64,000 nucleotides of DNA from the NCBI GenBank assembly GCA_900472675.1, contig UCJA01000010.1:1-64000 (forward strand), read 5' to 3'. The notes beneath the pieces were generated by a model. The model saw only the letters and a list, made by a program, of their open reading frames with translations, was not told the DNA's origin and ran no database searches. Made by a program: the position numbers and the translations under genes. Shown in pieces: positions 44,289 through 52,356 of the stretch. Positions within the stretch are counted from its first letter, which is position 1, and every line of letters starts with the position of its first letter. The DNA is from Hyphomicrobiales bacterium. Its GTDB lineage: Bacteria > Pseudomonadota > Alphaproteobacteria > Rhizobiales > Rhizobiaceae.

Positions 44289-46592
44289 ATGAATCCCCAC
44301 ATTCGCATCAAACGCTATGACGCTCCGGCCGGTGGCTGGGGATCGGTTCAATCGCTGGTGAGAAAGGGGCTCGAGGCCCGCACGCGGCTGACGACGCTGG
44401 ATGCGCTGGCGCACCAGAACAAGACCAAGGGCTTTGCCTGCGTCAGCTGCGCCTGGTCCAAGCCCGCCAAGCCCAATCCTGCAGAATTTTGTGAAAACGG
44501 TGCCAAGGCGACTTTCTGGGAATTGACCAGCAAGACGGCGACGCCGGAGTTCTTCGCAGCCCATACGGTTGCCGAACTGCGCACCTGGGACGACTACCAG
44601 CTTGAGAATGTCGGCCGTCTGACGCATCCCATGCGCTACGACCATCTGCTCGACATCTATGAGCCCGTGTCCTGGGACGTGGCTTTCGCGGAGATCGGGC
44701 GGGAACTGAAAGCAATTGCGGCCGACGATCCCAAGAAAGTGATCTTCTACGCATCCGGCCGCGCGTCTCTCGAAACATCCTACATGTACCAGTTGCTGGC
44801 GCGCGTTTACGGCAACAACAACCTGCCCGACAGCTCCAACATGTGCCACGAGACGACGTCAGTCGCCTTGCCGGAGGTGATCGGTCAGACGGTGGGATCT
44901 GTCCGCCTTTCCGATTTCGATCATTCCGATGCCATCTTCTTCTTTGGCCACAACCCCGGGTCCAACAGCCCGCGCATGCTGCACCAGCTGCAGGAAGCGG
45001 CCAAGCGCGGCTGCTCGATCGTGACCTTCAATCCCCTGAAGGAGCGGGGCCTCGAGCGCTTCACCAATCCCCAGAGCCCGGTCGAGATGGTCACGCGGTC
45101 CGAGACCACGATCAGCCATCGCTACTACCAGGTGCGGGCAGGCGGCGACATTGCCGCCATCACCGGCATGTGCAAGTCTCTGTTCGAGCGCGAAGCGGCC
45201 ACCGGAGACGTGCTCGATCATGCCTTCATCACCGAACACTGCCACGGCATGGATGACTTCCGCTCCTTCTGCGAAGCCCAGACCTGGGCCGATCTGGAAC
45301 GGGAATCCGGCCTGACGCAGGCTGATCTTGAGGAAGCGGCCGGCATTTATGCGCGCGCCAAAGCGGTGATGGGCATTTACGGCATGGGTCTGACCCAGCA
45401 CAAGGGTGGCGTGACAAGCGTCCAGACGCTGGTCAACCTTCTCCTGATGCGCGGCAATATTGGCAGACCGGGCGCCGGCATCTGTCCCGTGCGCGGCCAT
45501 TCCAACGTGCAGGGCCAGCGCACGGTCGGCATCTCGGAAAAGCCTGAGCTGGTGCCGCTGGACAAGCTTGCAGCCCTTTATGACTTCGAGCCGCCGCGTG
45601 AGGAAGGCTTGACGACGGTCGACGCCTGCCGCGAGATCATCGATGGCAATATCCGCGCCTTCCTTGGCCTTGGCGGCAACTTCCTTCGCGCCGTTCCTGA
45701 AACCGCGCTGATGGAAGAAGCCTGGCCGCGCATGCGACTGACGGTGCAGGTGGCAACCAAGCTCAACAGAGGCCAGCTGTTCAACGGGCACGTGGCCTAT
45801 CTCCTGCCCTGCATCGGCCGCATAGAGGTCGATATCCAGGCTGGCGGCCCGCAGGTGGTGACGATGGAAGACTCCACCTCCTGTATCCACACTTCCAAGG
45901 GTCGTGCTCATCCGATCAGCAAGCATCTCCTGTCGGAGCCGAAGATCGTTGCCGAGATCGCTAAGGCGGCGCTCGCGGGCAACGCCAATGTGCCATGGGA
46001 CGAATGGGTCGCCGATTACGGCAAGGTGCGCGATGCCATCGAAGCCACTTATCCGGAGATCTTCAAGAATTTCAACAACCGCCTGTGGACACCGGGCGGC
46101 TTTGAAAAGCCGCTGGCTGCTGCCAATCGGGAATGGAAGACGGACACGGGCCGGGCCAACTTCAAAGTACCGCAGATGTTGGGCGCAAGTTTCGACAGTG
46201 GCAAGGATCCCGATGTACTGCGTCTGATGACGCTGCGCAGTAACGACCAGTTCAATACGACAGTCTATGGTTACAGTGACCGGTTCCGCGGCATCGAGGG
46301 CACGCGCATGGTGGTGCTGCTCAATGCGGCCGACATCCGTCGCTTCGGGCTGATCGAGGGACAGAACGCGACGCTTCAGACCGCCACGTCCGACAACATT
46401 CCGCGCAGTATTTCGGGCCTGCGCGTCGTGGCCTACGACATCCCGGAAGGCTGCGTTGGTGCCTACTATCCGGAGTGCAACGTGCTTGTTCCACTCGATC
46501 AATATGCCGAGGGCAGCAAGGTACCGGCAGCGAAGTCCGTTCCCGTGCGGCTGATGGCGGACTCAGCGGTTTCGTTGCAAGCTGCGGAGTGA
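44289..46592 (+). CDS. FdhF/YdeP-family molybdopterin oxidoreductase
   Basis: The protein is 767 residues long, matching the YdeP-like branch of formate-dehydrogenase-type enzymes. Cysteines for an iron-sulfur cluster lie in GFACVSCAWSKP and AEFCENGAK; the molybdenum region contains SNMCHETTS, and GHNPGSNSPRM and the C-terminal dinucleotide-binding domain (about 640-760) are present. No signal peptide is seen, so it is cytoplasmic. YdeP of E. coli is linked to acid resistance, with an unknown substrate. ATG 44289 is preferred; the longer frame overlaps livF. It may be co-transcribed with the liv genes. Confidence 0.88.
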   Translation: MNPHIRIKRYDAPAGGWGSVQSLVRKGLEARTRLTTLDALAHQNKTKGFACVSCAWSKPAKPNPAEFCENGAKATFWELTSKTATPEFFAAHTVAELRTWDDYQLENVGRLTHPMRYDHLLDIYEPVSWDVAFAEIGRELKAIAADDPKKVIFYASGRASLETSYMYQLLARVYGNNNLPDSSNMCHETTSVALPEVIGQTVGSVRLSDFDHSDAIFFFGHNPGSNSPRMLHQLQEAAKRGCSIVTFNPLKERGLERFTNPQSPVEMVTRSETTISHRYYQVRAGGDIAAITGMCKSLFEREAATGDVLDHAFITEHCHGMDDFRSFCEAQTWADLERESGLTQADLEEAAGIYARAKAVMGIYGMGLTQHKGGVTSVQTLVNLLLMRGNIGRPGAGICPVRGHSNVQGQRTVGISEKPELVPLDKLAALYDFEPPREEGLTTVDACREIIDGNIRAFLGLGGNFLRAVPETALMEEAWPRMRLTVQVATKLNRGQLFNGHVAYLLPCIGRIEVDIQAGGPQVVTMEDSTSCIHTSKGRAHPISKHLLSEPKIVAEIAKAALAGNANVPWDEWVADYGKVRDAIEATYPEIFKNFNNRLWTPGGFEKPLAAANREWKTDTGRANFKVPQMLGASFDSGKDPDVLRLMTLRSNDQFNTTVYGYSDRFRGIEGTRMVVLLNAADIRRFGLIEGQNATLQTATSDNIPRSISGLRVVAYDIPEGCVGAYYPECNVLVPLDQYAEGSKVPAAKSVPVRLMADSAVSLQAAE

Positions 46593-46782
46593 AATGGTGG
46601 CCGTTCCCCTCGCTGGAGCGGCCAAATTCGTCAGGTGACAGGATCGTGACCGGATTGTGACCCTCCAAGGTCGCATCCTCTTGGCCGCCTTTCATGCTGG
46701 GGCTTTAGGACTGACGCAGCACTCACGCGACCATCCCTGAGTACCCCTCAGATGTCCATTTCCGGCACATGGCCTCCTGTCG

Positions 46783-46797
46783 TTAACTTTACGTTAG
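46783..46797 (+). promoter_or_regulatory. CtrA-like site upstream of the IalB-like gene
   Basis: TTAA, seven bases, TTAG lies 80 bases before ATG 46877. It differs from the CtrA consensus TTAA-N7-TTAA by one base, so it is only suggestive. Confidence 0.3.
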
Positions 46798-46876
46798 GCC
46801 TCAGATTTTCCAATAAGGCGTCACCGCGGTCGGCTTCCAGTCCGCATTTCCCGCCATTTCTGATTGAGGAGGCACG

Positions 46877-47386
46877 ATGTCCATCAAGCTTTTCACTCTC
46901 ACCGCACTCGCATTCTGCGCTGTGTCCGCCCCTCTCCAAGCCCAGCCAGGCCCCACCCCAAGCATGGTCAAGTCCTTCCAGGACTGGGGCGTCTATTCCT
47001 ATCGCAGCGGCGGTTCGTCCAACTGCTATGCGCTGACCATGGCCAAGGAGGCCCGGCCGGTGAGCGTCCAGCACGGCGACAATTTCTTTCTTGTGGCGCC
47101 CAAGTCTTCCGGCTCGGGTTACTATCCGCAGGCAATCATGGGCTACGATCTGAAAGAGGGCTCGCAGATGCGGGCAACCATCGACGGCGAAGCCTTCCTG
47201 ATGACAGCCAGGGGCAATGGTGGCTGGACCGCCCAGGAAAGCCGCGATCCCGCACTGATCGCCGCTCTCAAGTCAGGACGGTCCTTGACGCTGGAGGCCG
47301 TCTCCAAGCGCGGGACAGAGACGCGCTACACCTTTTCGCTGTCCGGGATCAGTGCTGCCCTGACGGAAGCCAGCCGCTGCAGGTGA
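46877..47386 (+). CDS. Invasion-associated locus B (IalB) family protein
   Basis: The protein is 169 residues long with a signal peptide (1-22, cleavage near LQA-QP). The mature part follows the IalB pattern: FQDWGVYSYRSGGSSNCYALT, a central GYDLKEGSQMRATIDGEAF and the end segment YTFSLSGISAALTEASRC. IalB proteins are periplasmic and linked to host-cell entry in Bartonella; free-living relatives are common in rhizobia and their role is unclear. GAGGAGG lies before the ATG. The next gene is convergent and starts its stop two bases after this one ends. Confidence 0.85.
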   Translation: MSIKLFTLTALAFCAVSAPLQAQPGPTPSMVKSFQDWGVYSYRSGGSSNCYALTMAKEARPVSVQHGDNFFLVAPKSSGSGYYPQAIMGYDLKEGSQMRATIDGEAFLMTARGNGGWTAQESRDPALIAALKSGRSLTLEAVSKRGTETRYTFSLSGISAALTEASRCR

Positions 47387-47388
47387 GC

Positions 47389-48387
47389 CTAGTCCGCCCG
47401 GGTCCGGACTGACGGCATCATCATCGGTGGCAGACCCTCCGCCGGTGCGGCGGGTACCACTGGCTGGTCGAGTTCCTTCGGCTTGCGTCCGATGATCTGC
47501 CGGTAGCCCTGCTTTGAGAAGGGTTGCACGACCTGGCCCCAGAAGCTGCTCGCGACCCGTCCCGTGATGCCGATATCGGTGGAGGACGGGCGCGGCGGAT
47601 TGAAGTAGGTGCCGAAGACCTGGTCCCACAGAACGAGATTTTCGCCGTAGTTGGTGTTGCCCTCAGCCAGCACGCGGGAATGGTGCCAGCGGTGTAGCCG
47701 CGGTGTGCTGAGGATCCAGTCCAGCGGCCCGGTCCGCACATCGATATTGCAATGGGTAAGCAGCCCGACGAATGCAGTGACAGCGCCGATCCAGAGGAAG
47801 ACCGGGAGCGGCGCGCCGAGGAGGTAGAGGGGGATCTGGCTCAGCCCGATCTTGATCAGCGAATCCATGAAGTGGAAGCGCCCCGTGTTGACCACCCAGA
47901 GACGCTGGACGCTGTGATGCAGTGCGTGAAAGCGCCAGAGGCTGAGGTGTTCGTGGGCCAGCCGGTGCGCGAAGTAGAGGCCGAATTCTGCGATGATTAG
48001 GCCAAGTATCGCCTGGAAGACCATCGGCCAGTGGTCTGGCCAGAAATGCACCGGCGACACCAGGACCGGCTGCGCGAAGCTAGCGACTGCAATGGGGAAA
48101 GTGGCGCCGATGGCCGCGGCGATCTGCACGCCGCCCTTGTTGAACAGGGTGTGGGCGATGTCGTTGAAGGTTTCGCCGTCACGGGCAAGCCAGGTTTTCT
48201 CATAGGGCATCAGTCGCTCGAACAGAGCGATGATCGCGACGACCGAGAAATACACGACATTGAACCACAAGAGCGGTGCGCTCGACTGGAATGCGAAATA
48301 GGCACCGGTCAGCCCCGCGCAAAACACGCCCGGCCAGATCAGCCAGGACAGGAGAGGGTAAAGGAAGGAATTGCGGAAACCCGTCAT
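47389..48387 (-). CDS. Sterol desaturase / fatty acid hydroxylase family protein
   Basis: The protein is 332 residues long with four or more membrane segments. The di-iron histidine boxes of the family are visible: HRLAH, HALHH and HRWHH, plus THCNIDV. These enzymes hydroxylate or desaturate lipids at the membrane. The C-terminal 60 residues are soluble and rich in proline. The ribosome-binding site is weak. It is convergent with the IalB-like gene, with almost no space between. Confidence 0.88.
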   Translation of the reverse strand: MTGFRNSFLYPLLSWLIWPGVFCAGLTGAYFAFQSSAPLLWFNVVYFSVVAIIALFERLMPYEKTWLARDGETFNDIAHTLFNKGGVQIAAAIGATFPIAVASFAQPVLVSPVHFWPDHWPMVFQAILGLIIAEFGLYFAHRLAHEHLSLWRFHALHHSVQRLWVVNTGRFHFMDSLIKIGLSQIPLYLLGAPLPVFLWIGAVTAFVGLLTHCNIDVRTGPLDWILSTPRLHRWHHSRVLAEGNTNYGENLVLWDQVFGTYFNPPRPSSTDIGITGRVASSFWGQVVQPFSKQGYRQIIGRKPKELDQPVVPAAPAEGLPPMMMPSVRTRAD

Positions 48388-48613
48388 GCTGCTGCCTGGT
48401 CTGTATGGAGAAACGTCGGTGCTTTGCGATACCCGTGATCGCGTGTCAGAGGGCGGAGATTGCAGACCGTGCCCCGTTGCGTCAATAGCCTGATGGCTGA
48501 ACGCGGCCCAGCCCTGGCCTAGTCCCCGCTTGGAACCGCCCGTTCAAGCCGCTCGCGCCAGACGTTATCGACGACCGCGTGTGTTAAGACCGGCCGGTCG
48601 TTCCCCAGTCCTT

Positions 48614-48628
48614 TTAACGAATGGTTAA
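48614..48628 (+). promoter_or_regulatory. CtrA box upstream of the GH25 lysozyme gene
   Basis: TTAA (48614-48617), seven bases (CGAATGG) and TTAA (48625-48628) match the full CtrA consensus TTAA-N7-TTAA. It ends 23 bases before ATG 48652, so it is within the promoter or early leader. Confidence 0.6.
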
Positions 48629-48651
48629 GCTTGTCTGTTTAGACTTTTCAG

Positions 48652-49545
48652 ATGAACAGGTCGATGCACTCCATCCTTGGTCTTCTGAGCGCGGCGGTTC
48701 TTTTCGCCTTCGCGGCAAAGCCGACGAGCGCGACAGAGAGCCAGCCCTGGACCGACACGTCCCGCCCCCTGGTGGTGGATGCCTATGAGCTGAACGCCAT
48801 CGACTGGCAGGCGCTGCTCACCGACAAGCGGATTGCCGGCTTCATCCACAAGGCCTCGGACGGGTTGCCGGAAAGCTATACCTGCACGGACAAGCACGCC
48901 GGCGACAGTTTTGCCCACTGCAAGACCATGTGGCGGAAGTACGCGGTTAGCCGCGAGCTTTACCAGACCCGCCGGCTGGTCGCACGCAGTGCCGGGCTTT
49001 TGTGGGGCGCCTACCATCTGGCGCGGCCCGACAATCCGATCGACCAGGCGAACCATTTTCTCGACTATGCCCAGCCTGCCGCCGATGATCTGATGGTGCT
49101 CGATATCGAGGATCTCGGCGACAAGTTCATGTCGCTCGAGGATGCCGAGATTTTCGTGCGGCATGTGAAGACCCGCACCGGCCGCTACCCGATCCTCTAC
49201 ACCAACCACAATGTCGCCCGCTATGTCGCGGCGCGGGCGAAGGACTATCCGTTGCTCTCGCGACTGCCGATCTGGTATGCGCGCTATCGCCCGGATGTGA
49301 CCGGCGTCTTCCCGATCGGGAGCTGGTCCAACTATATGCTGTGGCAGTTTTCCTCCGGCGTAAACTGCTCGGCGCGCAAATGCCCCTACCGGGTGCCGGG
49401 AACCGCCACCGATATCGACGTCAATGTGGCCGGCGTGGGTCTCGAGGAACTGAAGAAGGTCTGGGCGCAGGGGACGCTGCTGCCGTCCAACACCGCAGGT
49501 CCCGAAGTCATCGCGGATGCAACCATCCCCAACCGGCCCTTCTGA
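48652..49545 (+). CDS. Secreted GH25-family lysozyme
   Basis: The protein is 297 residues long with a signal peptide (1-27, cleavage near SA-TE). The GH25 barrel begins at VVDAYELNAIDWQAL, and the catalytic acidic pair is in MVLDIEDLGDK; ARPDNPIDQANHF and PIWYARY are also typical. Such enzymes hydrolyse peptidoglycan between MurNAc and GlcNAc. It has no bound phage genes nearby, so a cell-wall remodelling role is more likely than a prophage endolysin. The CtrA box upstream suggests cell-cycle control. Confidence 0.85.
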   Translation: MNRSMHSILGLLSAAVLFAFAAKPTSATESQPWTDTSRPLVVDAYELNAIDWQALLTDKRIAGFIHKASDGLPESYTCTDKHAGDSFAHCKTMWRKYAVSRELYQTRRLVARSAGLLWGAYHLARPDNPIDQANHFLDYAQPAADDLMVLDIEDLGDKFMSLEDAEIFVRHVKTRTGRYPILYTNHNVARYVAARAKDYPLLSRLPIWYARYRPDVTGVFPIGSWSNYMLWQFSSGVNCSARKCPYRVPGTATDIDVNVAGVGLEELKKVWAQGTLLPSNTAGPEVIADATIPNRPF

Positions 49546-49657
49546 CCGGCTGTCCGGTCTGCCCTCACGGAATTGCTCAAAAGCAACACAACGCATGCGA
49601 TAGTAACTCATCCTTCAGATCGTCAAGATAGAGTTATGGCGAGGGATGGAGGTAGCA

Positions 49658-51232
49658 TTGGTTGATTTCCTGAAAAACAGGGCGGGGCGACAGCTCCTGC
49701 AGGTTGCAGGATGGGGCGTGGTGCTGTGGCTCGCCTGCTATGCGTTTAGTGGCCATCTGCTGGCCACCGTCGAAATCATCAGCGCCGGCCAGGCCCATCT
49801 CGTCATCATTTCGCTGATCGTGCTCGGCCTTGCCAGTTTCGCCTATTCGGCGCTGCGCATCCTCGATATGCGCGACGAGATGGAGGGGCGGCGCAAGGCC
49901 TTCGACACGGCAGACCACATCGCAACCCACGACCATCTCACCAAGCTCCCGAACCGTTACGCCTTCGACCGCTTTGTGCTGCCTCAGGCTCCGGACGGGC
50001 AGGAGGCACTCGATGCCGGTGCTGCCGAACCGGTGATACCGACCGCGACGGTGTTTTCCATCGATCTCGACGGCTTCAAGAAGGTCAACGACCTGCTCGG
50101 CCACCAGGGCGGCGATCTGCTGCTGACGGAGGTTTCCCGCCGTATCTCGGCGCTGGCCGACCACGAGTGCGTCTTCCGCTTCGGCGGCGACGAATTCGTG
50201 GCCGTGGCGAGCGGCATGCCGCCGGAAAAGGAGGAGCTGTTCGCACAGCTGCTGATCCATTCGGTGTCTCGCCCGGTTCGGATCGATGCGCTTCCGACGC
50301 AGGTCGGCGCGAGCGTCGGCTACGCCCGCATGCCGGAGCACGGCAGCACGCTGGAAGAGGTCCGCCACCGGTCCGACGTGGCGCTCTACGAGGCAAAGAG
50401 CAGGGGACACAATCAGTATGCCCTGTTCCAGCAGGACATGCAGGACAAGGTGGCCCAGCGCGCCCAGTTGGAGGGCAACCTGCGCCGCGCCATCGAAGAC
50501 AAATCGATCAGGCCCTATTACCAGCCCCTCATCAACCTGAAAACCGGCGAACTCTGCGGCTTCGAAGCGCTTGCGCGTTGGCGGAATGCTGACGGCGTGT
50601 TCGTTCCGCCGCAGGAGTTCATTGCGGTTGCCGAGGAGACCGGGCTGGTGACGGCTTTGTTCGAGCAGTTGCTGGCGCAGGCCTGCCGCGATGCACAGAC
50701 GTGGCGCGCGCCGCTGCTGCTTGCCTTCAACGTTTCACCGGTGCAGATCGAGGATCGGCTGCTTCCCAGCCGCATCCTCAATATTCTTGCCGAAACCGGC
50801 CTGCCGCCATCTCGCCTGGAGATCGAGATCACCGAGAACGCGCTGATCGGCGATCCGGATCTTGCCGCCGCGACCATCGAGCAGTTCCATTCGGCCGGCA
50901 TCCAGGTGGCGCTGGACGATTTCGGTACGGGCTATTCCAGCCTCTCCCAGCTTGCCCGCTTTCGCTTCGACAAGATCAAGATCGACAAGAGCTTCGTGTC
51001 CAGTTTCGTTGGGAACGACAAGAGTGCGAAGATCGTCGACGCCATCCTCGGTCTTAGCCGCAGTCTCAATCTGAAGACGACGGTTGAGGGGATCGAGGAA
51101 CACGCGCAGCTCGCCTATTTCCTAGGCCAGGGCTGCGATATCGGCCAGGGCTATATCTTCGGCAAGGCCATGCCGCAGACGGACGCCATCGCCTTTGCAC
51201 GCCAGCGCAAGCGGGTTCTGGCGGCCTGTTGA
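49658..51232 (+). CDS. Membrane GGDEF-EAL c-di-GMP protein
   Basis: The protein is 524 residues long from the TTG start. Two membrane segments (about 15-35 and 42-65) precede a GGDEF domain with intact FGGDEF (LDGFKKVNDLLGH upstream) and an EAL domain with GFEALARW, NVSPVQI and ALDDFGTGYSS. Both enzyme motifs look complete. TTG 49658 has GGAGG six bases upstream; an in-frame ATG at 49646 abuts its GAGGG and is less likely. It is convergent with the ABC-2 permease gene, eight bases away. Confidence 0.9.
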   Translation: MVDFLKNRAGRQLLQVAGWGVVLWLACYAFSGHLLATVEIISAGQAHLVIISLIVLGLASFAYSALRILDMRDEMEGRRKAFDTADHIATHDHLTKLPNRYAFDRFVLPQAPDGQEALDAGAAEPVIPTATVFSIDLDGFKKVNDLLGHQGGDLLLTEVSRRISALADHECVFRFGGDEFVAVASGMPPEKEELFAQLLIHSVSRPVRIDALPTQVGASVGYARMPEHGSTLEEVRHRSDVALYEAKSRGHNQYALFQQDMQDKVAQRAQLEGNLRRAIEDKSIRPYYQPLINLKTGELCGFEALARWRNADGVFVPPQEFIAVAEETGLVTALFEQLLAQACRDAQTWRAPLLLAFNVSPVQIEDRLLPSRILNILAETGLPPSRLEIEITENALIGDPDLAAATIEQFHSAGIQVALDDFGTGYSSLSQLARFRFDKIKIDKSFVSSFVGNDKSAKIVDAILGLSRSLNLKTTVEGIEEHAQLAYFLGQGCDIGQGYIFGKAMPQTDAIAFARQRKRVLAAC

Positions 51233-51240
51233 TCGTAGGC

Positions 51241-52353
51241 CTAGCGCAGAGACCTGCGAAAGCTGGCAAGCGAGAGGCTGAACAGGATCGTCGCGATGAC
51301 GGCGAGCCATAGAAACTGCGGCCAGACCACCGAAAATCCGGCGCTTCGGTACAGAATGGCCTGGGCCATCGTGACGAAATGCGTGTTGGGTGCGGCAAGC
51401 ATGATCATCTGGATCACCTCCGGCATGCTGTCGCGCGGCGTGGTGGATCCAGACAGCATCTGCAGCGGCAGCAGGACTAGCATCAGCAGCAGTCCGAACT
51501 GCGGCATGGAGCCGGCAAGCGTTGCCAGGGCAATTCCCATGGCCGTGGTTGCGAGGAGATGCAGCGCCGCACCCGCCATGAACAGGGCGAGCGAGCCTTC
51601 GATCGGTACCTGCAGCACGTGCTGAACCATGATGACCAGCGACAGCCACGTGGCGATGAACACCACGAGCCCCATGGACCAAACCTTGGCCAGCATGATC
51701 TCCGCCGGTGTCACCGGCATCACGAGCAGATGTTCGACGGTTCCGTGTTCCCGCTCCCGGATCAGTGCCGTTCCGGCAAGGATGATCGACAGCATGGTGA
51801 CATTGTTGATGACGGCCATGACGGCTGCAAACCAGGTCTGGTTGAGCCCGGCATTGAAGCGGGCGCGCAGCGCAAGGTCGACCGTGGGCGCTGTGCCGAC
51901 CCCACTGTCTGCGGCAAAGCCCGCCACTTCCTCAGCAATGATCGTCTGCACATAGCCTGACCCGGAAAACGCCTGTGTCATCCGCGTCGCATCGACGTTG
52001 AGCTGGATGACCGGATTCTTCCCGGCCAGCAGATCGCTCTGGAAAGAGGGCGGAATGTCGAGCGCAAAGGTATCGATGCCGGCATCCATCCGTTTATCCA
52101 TCTCATCTGCGGTGATGATCTCTGGCGGCTGGAAATAGGGCTTCAGGAAGGCATCGCCGATCCGTCGCGACAGCGGCGAATTGTCCTCGTCCACCAGCGC
52201 GATCGGCGCCTTGTTGAGCGCATCCGGCATGGCCCGGGTCTGCGCGTAGACGGCAACACTGAAGGCATAGACGATCAATCCGATCAGGATCGGGTCGCGC
52301 ATCAGGCCGCGCAGTTCCTTGGTGCCGAGGTGGAAGATGGTGGCGATGCGCAT
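51241..52353 (-). CDS. ABC-2 type permease (YhhJ-like)
   Basis: The protein is 370 residues long. It has one N-terminal membrane helix (about 20-40), a large periplasmic domain (about 45-170) and five helices in the C-terminal half with the ABC-2 segment GTALIREREHGTVEHLLVMP. It is the last gene of the HlyD-RbbA-permease operon, three bases after the rbbA stop. It probably forms the export channel with the permease half of RbbA. Confidence 0.9.
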   Translation of the reverse strand: MRIATIFHLGTKELRGLMRDPILIGLIVYAFSVAVYAQTRAMPDALNKAPIALVDEDNSPLSRRIGDAFLKPYFQPPEIITADEMDKRMDAGIDTFALDIPPSFQSDLLAGKNPVIQLNVDATRMTQAFSGSGYVQTIIAEEVAGFAADSGVGTAPTVDLALRARFNAGLNQTWFAAVMAVINNVTMLSIILAGTALIREREHGTVEHLLVMPVTPAEIMLAKVWSMGLVVFIATWLSLVIMVQHVLQVPIEGSLALFMAGAALHLLATTAMGIALATLAGSMPQFGLLLMLVLLPLQMLSGSTTPRDSMPEVIQMIMLAAPNTHFVTMAQAILYRSAGFSVVWPQFLWLAVIATILFSLSLASFRRSLR

Positions 52354-52356
52354 GCG

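Noticed and set aside
48652-49545. GH25 protein as a prophage endolysin
   Set aside because: It has its own signal peptide and no phage structural, holin or integrase genes are near; a housekeeping or remodelling role fits better.
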